Positions 14,255 through 21,742 of a DNA stretch of 64,000 bases are shown piece after piece (the stretch's first letter is position 1; every line of letters begins with the position of its first letter). The notes beneath the pieces are model-generated. The model was not told the origin of the DNA, did not search any database, and was given only the letters and a program-made list of their open reading frames with translations. The position numbers were made by a program, and so were the translations under genes. The stretch covers positions 1 to 64,000 of the forward strand of contig NZ_CP116398.1 in NCBI RefSeq assembly GCF_029643245.1, in the 5' to 3' direction. Origin of the DNA: Methylomonas sp. EFPC3. Lineage in GTDB: Bacteria; Pseudomonadota; Gammaproteobacteria; Methylococcales; Methylomonadaceae.

Positions 14255-17149
14255 ATGCAAACCGCCGCCGTCCGCGCGTCCGCCCATTATGCCCATGCTG
14301 GCGAAGCCGCCTCGTTACCCCCGTCGTTACCGCCGCACGCCGGCCTGGAAGTGATCCGCCGCAACCGCGCGGTGGTGGCGTTTCAGCCGGAAAAAATCGC
14401 CATTGCCATTACCAAGGCCTTTCTGGCGGTGGAGGGCCAGCATGGCGTCAACTCGGCGCGCATCCGCGAGCAGGTGGCGCAACTTACCGCTAGTGTGGTC
14501 GAGGCGTTGACCCGGCGTTTGCCCGGCGGCGGCACTGTGCATATCGAGGACATTCAAGACCAGGTGGAGCTGGCGTTGATGCGCTCCGGCGCCCACGACG
14601 TGGCCCGCGCCTACGTGCTGTACCGGGAAAAACACGCCGAGCAACGCGCCGCGCAACAACTCCAAGCAGATGACACGCCAGCCCTGCAGGTAGACGACGC
14701 CGGCCAACGCCGGCCGTTGGATCAGGCCGCCTTCATCGCCTTATGCAGCGAGGCTTGCGCCGGTTTGGCCGGCGCCGATGCCGAACGGGTGTGGGCACAA
14801 ACCCTGCCTAATTTATACGACGGCATGCCGCTGGCGGCGGTGCGCCAGGCGCTGGTGCTGGCGGCGCGCACTTTGATCGAAACCGACCCGGACTACGCCA
14901 AAGTCGCCGCGCGCCTGCTGTTGAGCAATCTGCGTCTGGAAGCGACCGGTACGGCCTGGACCCAAGCGGACATGCACGAACATTACGCCGGCTGCTTTGC
15001 CGAATTCGTCGCCGCCGGCGTGGCCGCCGAATTGCTGGACCCGCGTCTGGCCGAGTTCGATTTGGCGGTGTTGGGCGCGGCCTTGCTGGCCGAACGCGAT
15101 CTGCAATTCGATTACCTGGGCCTGCAAACCCTGTACGACCGCTATTTCCTGCACATCGACGGTCGCCGCATCGAGCTGCCGCAGTGCTTTTTCATGCGGG
15201 TGGCGATGGGGCTGGCCTTGAACGAGATCGACCGCGAGGCCCGCGCCATCGAGTTTTACCGGTTGCTGTCCAGCTTCGATTTCATGTGCTCGACGCCGAC
15301 CTTGTTCAACAGCGGCACCCGCCACCCGCAATTGTCGTCGTGCTATCTGACCACGGTCTCCGACGACTTGGACGGCATTTACCAAGGCATCAAGGAAAAC
15401 GCGCTGCTGCAAAAATACGCCGGCGGCCTGGGCAACGACTGGACGCCGGTGCGAGCGCTGGGCAGCCGCATCAAGGGCACCAACGGCCACAGCCAGGGCG
15501 TGATTCCGTTTTTGAAGGTAGTCAACGATACCGCAGTGGCGGTCAACCAGGGCGGCAAGCGCAAGGGCGCGGTCTGCGCCTATCTGGAAAACTGGCATCT
15601 GGATTTCGAGGAATTTCTGGAATTGCGCAAAAACACCGGCGACGAGCGCCGCCGCTGCCACGACATGAACACCGCCGCCTGGGTGTCGGATTTGTTCATG
15701 CAGCGGGTGCGGGACAACGGCGACTGGACCTTGTTTTCGCCGGTGGACGCGCCGGACTTGCACGATTTGTACGGCGCCGCCTTCGCCGAGGCCTACCAAG
15801 CCTACGAAGCCAAGGCCGAGCGCGGCGAAATCCAATTGTGCAAACGCATCGGCGCGGTGCAGTTGTGGCGCAAGATGCTGACCATGCTGTTCGAGACCGG
15901 TCACCCGTGGCTTACCTTCAAGGACGCCTGCAACCTGCGTTCGCCGCAGCAACACGCCGGCGTGATTCACAGCTCCAACCTGTGCACCGAAATCACGCTG
16001 AATACGTCCGCCGACGAAACCGCCGTCTGCAACCTGGGTTCGGTGAATCTGCCGGCGCATTTGGTCGAGCGTGGCGGCGTCTGGCAACTGGACGCCGACA
16101 AACTGCAACGTACCGTCGCCAGCGCGATGCGCATGCTGGACAACGTCATCGACATCAACTACTACGCCACGCCCAAGGCCCGCAACGCCAACCTGCGCCA
16201 CCGTCCGGTCGGCCTGGGGATGATGGGTTTTGCCGACTGCCTGCAGCGTTTGGGCGTCGGCTACGCCAGCGCGGAAGCGCTGGAATTCGCCGACCGTTCC
16301 GCGGAAATGCTCTGCTACTACACCTACCAGGCTTCGGCGGATTTGGCCGAGCAGCGCGGCCGCTACAGCAGCTTCGCCGGCAGCCTGTGGCAGCAAGGTT
16401 TGCTGCCGCCGGACACGCTGGAACGCTTGGGCGAAACCCGCGGCGATTTGGGTGTGCCCGCCGGTGGGCAACTGGATTGGCAAGCCTTGCGTCAACGCAT
16501 CGGCCAGGTCGGCATGCGCAATTCCAATTGCGTGGCGATTGCACCGACCGCGACCATCGCCAACATCGTCGGCGTGTCGGCGTCCATCGAGCCGGTGTAC
16601 CAAAACCTGTACGTCAAATCCAACCTGTCCGGCGAATTTACCGTGGTCAACGCCGCGCTGGTGCGCGAGTTAAAGGCACTGGGGTTGTGGGACGAGGTGA
16701 TGGTGGCCGATTTGAAATACTTCGACGGCTCGCTAGCGGCCATCGAGCGGGTGCCGACGGAGGTCAAGGCGCGTTACGCCACGGCGTTCGAAATCGACCC
16801 GGAATGGCTGATCGAGGCCGCCGCCCGCCGCCAGAAATGGATAGACCAGTCGCAATCGCTAAACCTGTACGTCGCCGCGCCGACCGGCAGCAAGCTGGAC
16901 CGCCTGTATCGGCTGGCTTGGCAACGTGGTTTGAAGACCACTTACTACCTGCGCAGCTTGGGGGCGACGGCGATGGAGAAAACCGGCGGCGCCAGCGATT
17001 ATGGTTCCCAGGCTTCGCGCGGGAACCCGAAGGAGGACGCTCCGGCGTCCGGAACCGCGGAGCGGTTCGAGCTGAATTCCCACGCCGAGCGTGGGAACGA
17101 TATGAAAGTCTGCTCGATTGCCGATCCGGATTGCGAGGCCTGCCAATGA
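14255..17149 (+). CDS. nrdA: Ribonucleotide reductase class Ia, large subunit
   Basis: 964 residues from the ATG at 14255, selected by AGGAG eight bases upstream and because upstream sequence is the riboswitch. It reduces ribonucleoside diphosphates in the cytoplasm with NrdB. An N-terminal ATP-cone (about 28-130) provides allosteric activity control. Active-site cysteines appear in LSSCYLTT (near 366), SSNLCTEITL (near 570, with Asn and Glu) and TAVCNLGSVNL (near 593). The redox-active tail is CSIADPDCEACQ. The linker before the tail is encoded by a cluster of palindromes. The stop overlaps nrdB (ATGA). Several hundred N-terminal residues exceed E. coli NrdA length (761), as in other long NrdA proteins. 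Confidence 0.95.
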   Translation: MQTAAVRASAHYAHAGEAASLPPSLPPHAGLEVIRRNRAVVAFQPEKIAIAITKAFLAVEGQHGVNSARIREQVAQLTASVVEALTRRLPGGGTVHIEDIQDQVELALMRSGAHDVARAYVLYREKHAEQRAAQQLQADDTPALQVDDAGQRRPLDQAAFIALCSEACAGLAGADAERVWAQTLPNLYDGMPLAAVRQALVLAARTLIETDPDYAKVAARLLLSNLRLEATGTAWTQADMHEHYAGCFAEFVAAGVAAELLDPRLAEFDLAVLGAALLAERDLQFDYLGLQTLYDRYFLHIDGRRIELPQCFFMRVAMGLALNEIDREARAIEFYRLLSSFDFMCSTPTLFNSGTRHPQLSSCYLTTVSDDLDGIYQGIKENALLQKYAGGLGNDWTPVRALGSRIKGTNGHSQGVIPFLKVVNDTAVAVNQGGKRKGAVCAYLENWHLDFEEFLELRKNTGDERRRCHDMNTAAWVSDLFMQRVRDNGDWTLFSPVDAPDLHDLYGAAFAEAYQAYEAKAERGEIQLCKRIGAVQLWRKMLTMLFETGHPWLTFKDACNLRSPQQHAGVIHSSNLCTEITLNTSADETAVCNLGSVNLPAHLVERGGVWQLDADKLQRTVASAMRMLDNVIDINYYATPKARNANLRHRPVGLGMMGFADCLQRLGVGYASAEALEFADRSAEMLCYYTYQASADLAEQRGRYSSFAGSLWQQGLLPPDTLERLGETRGDLGVPAGGQLDWQALRQRIGQVGMRNSNCVAIAPTATIANIVGVSASIEPVYQNLYVKSNLSGEFTVVNAALVRELKALGLWDEVMVADLKYFDGSLAAIERVPTEVKARYATAFEIDPEWLIEAAARRQKWIDQSQSLNLYVAAPTGSKLDRLYRLAWQRGLKTTYYLRSLGATAMEKTGGASDYGSQASRGNPKEDAPASGTAERFELNSHAERGNDMKVCSIADPDCEACQ
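17003..17098. repeat. Palindromic repeat cluster inserted in frame in nrdA
   Basis: Three inverted repeats lie back to back: GGTTCCC/GGGAACC (17003-17027), GCTCC/GGAGC (about 17039-17063) and a perfect TTCCCACGC-CGA-GCGTGGGAA (17077-17097). The last is typical of dispersed intergenic palindromes. Here it codes for about 32 residues (about 917-948) of the low-complexity linker between the NrdA body and the mobile cysteine tail. Confidence 0.75.
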
Positions 17150-18246
17150 AGGCCGGGTTAGCATTCGACGATTGGGATTTGCCGGCCGCGCCGGTTGCCG
17201 GCGCGGGAGACGAAAGTGTCGTGCAGCGGACCGATTCGGCCTTGCCGCCGGTCGAGGCCGGGCAAAAGCGGGTGGTCAACGGCCAAGCCGACGTCAACCA
17301 GTTGGCGCCGTTCAAATACCCGTGGGCTTGGTCGTTTTTCCTGAACGCCAACCGCAACCACTGGACGCCGCTGGAAATCTCGATGGCGCAAGATGTGCAC
17401 GATTACCAGCACGCGCTGACGCCGGCCGAGCGCCACGTGTTCGAAAACGTGCTGGCCTATCTGACCACCTCCGACATTCTGGCGATGCGCAACATCGGGC
17501 TGGCGGTGATGGAAAAGATGAGCGCGCCGGAACTGCAAATCTACCAGGCCCGGCAAGTCTACGAGGAAGCGTTACACACCTGGACCTACCAGCACTGCAT
17601 CGAAACCCTGGGGCTGGACCAGCGCGAAATCTACAACCGCTACCGGGTAGTGCCGGAAATCCACGCCAAGATCGCGCTGGCCAACCGCCGCCTGCACGGC
17701 GTGCTGCAATCCGGGCGGCCATTGACCGACCGCGACGCGCTGCACGAGTTTGCCATGGCCTATCTGTTTTTCGCCGCCGTGTTCGAGGGTTGCTGGTTTT
17801 ACAATGGCTTCAGCCCGGTGTTTGCCTTGCAGCGGCGCGGTTTAATGAAGGGCGCCGCCGAGCAGCTCCAGTACATCATGCGCGACGAAGTGCTGCATTG
17901 CGCGTTCGGCATTCGCGTGGTGCGCCAGTTGCTGGAGGAAGAAAATCTGGCATTGGACCCGCAAGCGCTGCGGCAAATGTGGGACGAAGCCGAAGCCGCC
18001 GAAGCGGCCTATGCCGGCTACATCCTGCGCCAGCCGATTCTGGGCTACAACGCCGGCTTGCACGTCGAGCAATTCCGCTACGTCGCCAACCGTCGTGCGC
18101 GGCAAGTCGGCTTAGACGAGCCGTTTCCCGGCGCCGGCAACGTGCTGCCGTGGCTGGACGAACAGGCCAACCTGCGCAAGGAAAAAAACTTCTTCGAAAC
18201 CCGGGTCACCGAATACCAGAGTGGCGGTGCGTTGGCGTGGGAGTGA
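17146..18246 (+). CDS. nrdB: Ribonucleotide reductase class Ia, small subunit
   Basis: 366 residues from the ATG overlapping the nrdA stop. It houses the di-iron tyrosyl-radical cofactor that starts catalysis in NrdA. Iron-ligand segments are visible as YEEALHTWTYQH (Glu, His and the likely radical Tyr), FFAAVFEGCWFYNGF and IMRDEVLHCAFG. The C-terminus FETRVTEYQSGGALAWE is the tail that docks on NrdA. The longer open frame upstream is an out-of-frame extension within nrdA and is not translated. Confidence 0.95.
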   Translation: MKAGLAFDDWDLPAAPVAGAGDESVVQRTDSALPPVEAGQKRVVNGQADVNQLAPFKYPWAWSFFLNANRNHWTPLEISMAQDVHDYQHALTPAERHVFENVLAYLTTSDILAMRNIGLAVMEKMSAPELQIYQARQVYEEALHTWTYQHCIETLGLDQREIYNRYRVVPEIHAKIALANRRLHGVLQSGRPLTDRDALHEFAMAYLFFAAVFEGCWFYNGFSPVFALQRRGLMKGAAEQLQYIMRDEVLHCAFGIRVVRQLLEEENLALDPQALRQMWDEAEAAEAAYAGYILRQPILGYNAGLHVEQFRYVANRRARQVGLDEPFPGAGNVLPWLDEQANLRKEKNFFETRVTEYQSGGALAWE

Positions 18247-18315
18247 GCGGGTGAGGGCATTTGAATTATGGGAAAATCTGTTTGTTAGCGGCAGACGTTT
18301 TAAAGAGGACATAGG

Positions 18316-18603
18316 TTGAGCAGCACAACTACCGATAGCGAGCACGAACCCAAACATTGCCCGCGCTGCGGCCGGCAATTCCGCTGTAACGCCGACAATA
18401 TTCGTCGTTGCGAGTGCACTAGTGTCGAATTGTCGCCCGACGCGCGCAACAAAATTCGGCAGCTTTACGCCGATTGTCTGTGTCCGTTTTGCTTACGGGG
18501 GTTGCAGGGTGGCATGCAGGTCTGGCGGATTACGGGTCAAGTACACCAGGCCTCGATGATTCGGATCTCGTGCCGGCCGCCGGCCAGCTCTCCCGGCGGA
18601 TGA
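18316..18603 (+). CDS. Cysteine-rich CWC-family small protein
   Basis: Up to 95 residues from a TTG at 18316 with AGAGGA six bases upstream. Cysteines are arranged CPRCGRQFRC, CECTS and CLCPFCLRGL, the CWC pattern, probably a zinc-binding fold. Family members usually end soon after CLCPxCL. Here translation continues about 40 residues and overlaps the 3' end of the convergent gene by 67 bp, so the tail may be a recent readthrough. Function unknown. Confidence 0.7.
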   Translation: MSSTTTDSEHEPKHCPRCGRQFRCNADNIRRCECTSVELSPDARNKIRQLYADCLCPFCLRGLQGGMQVWRITGQVHQASMIRISCRPPASSPGG

Positions 18604-19370
18604 ATCTGCCAGGGCCATTGGCCGATACATGCGGCGTCGGTTTGAAACCCGTGCAGCAGGCTACGGTAGTCCATCCGGCCGGTTAAGGCGTCATGGCGGT
18701 CGAAGTGGCGGTCTTCGACTTCGGTGATCAGGCAGATCGGCACTTGCCATGCCTGCAACCAGCGTAGATGGGTTTGCACCAGTTCGCGGCCGAATGCCTC
18801 GAGCAGATTTTCGTCGGTTACTCGCGAGGCCAAGTAAGCGATCGGTAATACCGGCAATTGCGTCAGGCAATTCACCGACGCCACCCAATCCGGCGGTGTG
18901 TCGAGTTGCGGTAACGCCAGATGCGATAACAATTCGGCGGGCGGCAAGCGGCGGTGTTTGGCCAACCAGTCGACGATACCGGTAACGTCGTGAGGACAGC
19001 AATGCACGCGTTGCGGCCAGCGTCTGCTGAGTCGCCGAGCGCCGGGGCCGAAGCAAATGTCCAATAACACGAGGCGATCGAAGCGGTCCAGCAACTCGGC
19101 CACCGGCAGGTCGTGGACGCTGCCGCCGCCGCCGATTAATGCGCAGGCACGATTCGGCCCGGCGCGTTCGGCGGCGCTCAGCAAGGCGGCACGGGTGGAG
19201 GCTAAATGCGCTTGCCAAGCTTTGCGGCAGCGGCGGTGGCGGGTTTCCAGCGCCGCGGTCTCGCCGGCATAACCTAGTCGGCGGGCGCCGGGGCTGGCCG
19301 CGCGGGTGCCCAAATAGTGAATGAACTCTGAGATCATGGAAATCGGGTGCTTAGTCGAAAGCCGGCCCAT
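18537..19370 (-). CDS. Hypothetical protein with Rossmann-like core
   Basis: 277 residues from ATG 19370, or 266 from the in-frame ATG at 19337 (MISEFIHYLG). Neither has a clear ribosome binding site. The segment ACALIGGGGSVHDLPVAELL followed by RLVLLDI resembles the first strands of a SAM-binding Rossmann fold, so a methyltransferase-like fold is possible. Later text (NCLTQLPVLPIAYLAS, then EVEDRHFDRHD) is not one I can assign. It overlaps the CWC gene tail to tail. Confidence 0.6.
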   Translation of the reverse strand: MGRLSTKHPISMISEFIHYLGTRAASPGARRLGYAGETAALETRHRRCRKAWQAHLASTRAALLSAAERAGPNRACALIGGGGSVHDLPVAELLDRFDRLVLLDICFGPGARRLSRRWPQRVHCCPHDVTGIVDWLAKHRRLPPAELLSHLALPQLDTPPDWVASVNCLTQLPVLPIAYLASRVTDENLLEAFGRELVQTHLRWLQAWQVPICLITEVEDRHFDRHDALTGRMDYRSLLHGFQTDAACIGQWPWQIHPPGELAGGRHEIRIIEAWCT

Positions 19371-19539
19371 GGCGGTTTGGTCGAGGTTTGTCCGCTAAAT
19401 GCCGGCCATGCACGGAAAGCTTGGTTGTTTTTGTGACGCTTGCCGCTTTCTGTCGTTAATTTTTCGGTTTGTACTGCTAAACATTATGGCATCTGTGATT
19501 GCGGTCAAGGTTTTTGGTCCCGGCTGCTTCTATAACTAA

Positions 19540-19653
19540 TCCCGAACTATGAGCATTGGCTGGACGATAGGGTTCCGGAGCGAATACCTGGCCCAGTTGG
19601 AAGCACAGTTCCCCCTCTTTAACTTCGGCCCCGTTGTTTCGGGGCTTTTTTTT
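19540..19653 (+). ncRNA. Candidate small RNA 1 with orphan terminator
   Basis: A strong plus-strand terminator at 19628-19653 has no plus-strand gene upstream: the nearest upstream gene on that strand ends at 18603 and a minus-strand gene intervenes. A transcript must therefore start within this gap. A TATAAC at 19531-19536 is a possible -10, but no good -35 is seen. The body contains TAGGGTTCCGG, like the guanidine-I core, but the rest of that aptamer is missing. A short frame could start at 19549, but it runs through the terminator stem. Confidence 0.45.
19628..19653 (+). terminator. Rho-independent terminator
   Basis: GCCCCG (19628-19633) pairs with CGGGGC (19640-19645) around TTGTTT, followed by eight T residues. 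Confidence 0.9.
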
Positions 19654-19746
19654 GCGTTGGCGTCGGTAAATTCGTCGGTTCCGAGCGGCGGGAGGCCACG
19701 CCAGACAAGGGCTGGCGCCGCGTGCGACAAAACGTCGCAGTTTTTC

Positions 19747-19775
19747 TGGACAACGGTTTTTTTATCCCCTACAAT
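19747..19775 (+). promoter_or_regulatory. Strong sigma70-type promoter for small RNA 2
   Basis: TGGACA (19747-19752), a 17-base spacer and TACAAT (19770-19775) match the consensus at five of six positions each. Initiation is expected near 19782. Confidence 0.75.
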
Positions 19776-19781
19776 GCGCCC

Positions 19782-19966
19782 ACCTTGAGTAGGTAACCCG
19801 CTTCGCAAGAGCCGGAGCCTGCCATATGGGGGAGGGAGGAAAGCGACCAGCTTGCTGGTAGAAAAACAATAACAAGCGCGAGCCATTAAACTGTCGGATT
19901 ACCCGGCAGGCGTCCAACACATAAAAAATAGAACCGGACGAAGCCCACTTAGGTGGGCTTTTTTAT
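19782..19966 (+). ncRNA. Candidate structured small RNA 2 (pseudoknot)
   Basis: About 185 nt bounded by the strong promoter and a terminator, with no coding potential. GGTAACCCG (19792-19800) can pair with CGGATTACC (19895-19903, 8 of 9). GGAGCCTGCC (19814-19823) can pair with GGCAGGCGTCC (19905-19915, with one bulge). These two long-range helices interleave, forming a pseudoknot. A local hairpin ACCAG-CTTG-CTGGT lies inside (about 19846-19859). Several GGA motifs occur (19814, 19831, 19838, 19896, 19935), so a Csr-sequestering role is conceivable, but the fold is unlike CsrB/RsmZ. It does not match 6S, 4.5S, tmRNA or RNase P RNA. Confidence 0.6.
19941..19964 (+). terminator. Rho-independent terminator of small RNA 2
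   Basis: AAGCCCAC and GTGGGCTT pair around TTAG and are followed by a T-run. Confidence 0.88.
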
Positions 19967-20096
19967 GCCCGCAACTTCGGCAACGGAACTGCCAGGCGAG
20001 ACAGGTTGATTCGTGTCAGCCGCCCCCGGAAAATCCCCGCTATTCCCGTGTTCCCTGAGCGAACCGCAAGCTTGTTTTGACTGCGCCAAGCCGATC

Positions 20097-20129
20097 AAAA
20101 ATCGCTTTTTCGATTTTTGCTGATACATT
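20097..20129 (+). promoter_or_regulatory. Inverted repeat and extended -10 upstream of crtN1
   Basis: AAAAATCG (20097-20104) and CGATTTTT (20111-20118) form a perfect 8-bp dyad. TGATACATT (20121-20129) directly after is an extended -10 motif. The dyad covers the -20 to -35 zone, so a bound regulator would compete with polymerase. This would be the promoter of the carotenoid operon. Confidence 0.4.
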
Positions 20130-20173
20130 ACCGGCATATTTCAAGGAAATCGATAGCAATCCCCAGTCTGAAC

Positions 20174-21700
20174 ATGAGCCAATCCAAACACATCATCATC
20201 GTCGGCGCCGGTCCGGGAGGCTTGTGCGCAGGCATGATCCTGAGCCAGCGCGGTTTCAAAGTCTCGATTTACGACAAGCATCCGGAAGTGGGCGGCCGCA
20301 ATCGGCCGATTCGCCTCGACGGTTTTACCTTCGATACCGGTCCCACCTTTTTGTTGATGAAAGGCGTGTTGGACGAAATGTTCGAATTGTGCGGACGGCG
20401 GAGTGAGGATTACCTGGAGTTTCTGCCGCTGTCGCCGATGTACCGGCTGGTATATGACGACCGCCAGATCGAAGTGTATTCCGACCGGGAAAACATGCGG
20501 GCCGAGTTGAACCGGGTGTTCGACGAAGGTACGGCCGGTTACGAAGCGTTCTTGCAACTCGAGCGCAAACGCTTCAACGCGCTTTACCCTTGTATCACCC
20601 GCGACTATTCGAACCTGAGTTCGTTTTTATCGGCGGATTTGATCAAGGCGTTGCCGTGGCTGGCGTTCCCGAAAAGCGTGTTCGCCAATCTGGGCCGTTA
20701 TTTCACGCAGGAAAAAATGCGGCTGGCTTTTTGTTTCCAGTCCAAATATTTGGGCATGTCGCCGTGGGAATGTCCGGCACTGTTCACCATGTTGCCTTAT
20801 CTGGAACACGAATACGGTATCTACCACGTGGCCGGCGGCTTGAACCGCATCGCCGCGGCGATGGCGCAAGTCGTCACCGAAAACGGCGGCGAAATTCATA
20901 CCTCGACCGGCGTCAAGTCGTTATGGGTCGAAAACGGTGCGGTGAAGGGCGTGATCCTCGACGACGGCAGCCAGGTGCGCGGCGACGAAACGGTGGTGAA
21001 TGCCGATTTCGCCCACGCCATGAGCCGGCTGGCGCCGGCCGGCAGCCTGAAAAAATACGCGCCGGAGAAATTGCAAAAGCTCGATTACTCCTGCTCCACT
21101 TTCATGCTTTACCTGGGGCTGGATAAACGTTACGACTTGCCGCATCACACCATCGTCTTCGCCAAGGACTACCGGACCAACATCGACAATATTTTCGCCA
21201 ATAAGACCTTGAGTGCGGATTTGTCGTTCTACGTGCAAAACGCCTCCGTCAACGATCCGAGTCTGGCCCCGGCCGGAAAATCGGCGCTGTACGTGTTGGC
21301 GCCGATGCCGAACAACGACAGCGGGCTGGATTGGGAAGCCCATTGCCAGACGGTGCGCGAACAAGTACTGGATAGCCTGGGCGCGCGCTTGGGTCTGGCC
21401 GACATTCGTGACCATATCGAATGCGAAAAAATCATCACGCCGGGCGGCTGGGAGCGGGACGAATACGTCTATAAAGGCGCTACCTTCAGTCTGGCGCATA
21501 AATTCAGCCAGATGCTGTACTGGCGGCCGCATAACCGTTTCGAAGAACTGGACAATTGTTATCTGGTCGGTGGTGGCACCCATCCCGGCAGCGGTTTGCC
21601 GACCATTTACGAATCGGCGCGCATCTCCGCGAACATGATTTCCCGCAAGCACGGTGCCGCGTTTGCCGAGATCCAGCACAGCCGCTGGCTGAAGTCGTAA
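20174..21700 (+). CDS. crtN1: CrtN-type carotenoid oxidoreductase (C30 pathway)
   Basis: 508 residues from ATG 20174, chosen because the FAD-binding motif IIIVGAGPGGLCAGM then follows directly. An upstream ATG would add an unconserved leader. The phytoene desaturase signature is present: GGRNRPIRLDGFTFDTGPTF at the N-terminus and YLVGGGTHPGSGLPTIYESA at the C-terminus. Such enzymes introduce double bonds or oxidise C30 diapocarotenes in the membrane. It is first in a three-gene set with an aldehyde dehydrogenase and a second CrtN-like enzyme, the order reported for Methylomonas sp. 16a. Which of the two is the desaturase and which the oxidase cannot be fixed from motifs alone. Confidence 0.9.
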   Translation: MSQSKHIIIVGAGPGGLCAGMILSQRGFKVSIYDKHPEVGGRNRPIRLDGFTFDTGPTFLLMKGVLDEMFELCGRRSEDYLEFLPLSPMYRLVYDDRQIEVYSDRENMRAELNRVFDEGTAGYEAFLQLERKRFNALYPCITRDYSNLSSFLSADLIKALPWLAFPKSVFANLGRYFTQEKMRLAFCFQSKYLGMSPWECPALFTMLPYLEHEYGIYHVAGGLNRIAAAMAQVVTENGGEIHTSTGVKSLWVENGAVKGVILDDGSQVRGDETVVNADFAHAMSRLAPAGSLKKYAPEKLQKLDYSCSTFMLYLGLDKRYDLPHHTIVFAKDYRTNIDNIFANKTLSADLSFYVQNASVNDPSLAPAGKSALYVLAPMPNNDSGLDWEAHCQTVREQVLDSLGARLGLADIRDHIECEKIITPGGWERDEYVYKGATFSLAHKFSQMLYWRPHNRFEELDNCYLVGGGTHPGSGLPTIYESARISANMISRKHGAAFAEIQHSRWLKS

Positions 21701-21742
21701 CAGCAGGGTGCCAGGTTTGTTTACTCACCGGTTTTGCTAGCC

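Noticed and set aside
14813-16603. Long minus-strand open frame across nrdA
   Set aside because: Shadow of the real gene. Its text is repetitive and no ribosome binding site supports it.
15184-17145. Upstream extension of nrdB
   Set aside because: The reading frame is open by composition, but the true NrdB begins at the ATG overlapping nrdA. The extension is out-of-frame nrdA.
19561-19600. Guanidine-I riboswitch-like string TAGGGTTCCGG
   Set aside because: Only the short core matches. The CTGGTCCGAGAG and later GGGA parts are missing, and no guanidine gene follows.
19549-19788. Small protein MSIGWTIGFRSEYLAQ
   Set aside because: The frame passes straight through a terminator stem and T-run, and there is no Shine-Dalgarno sequence.
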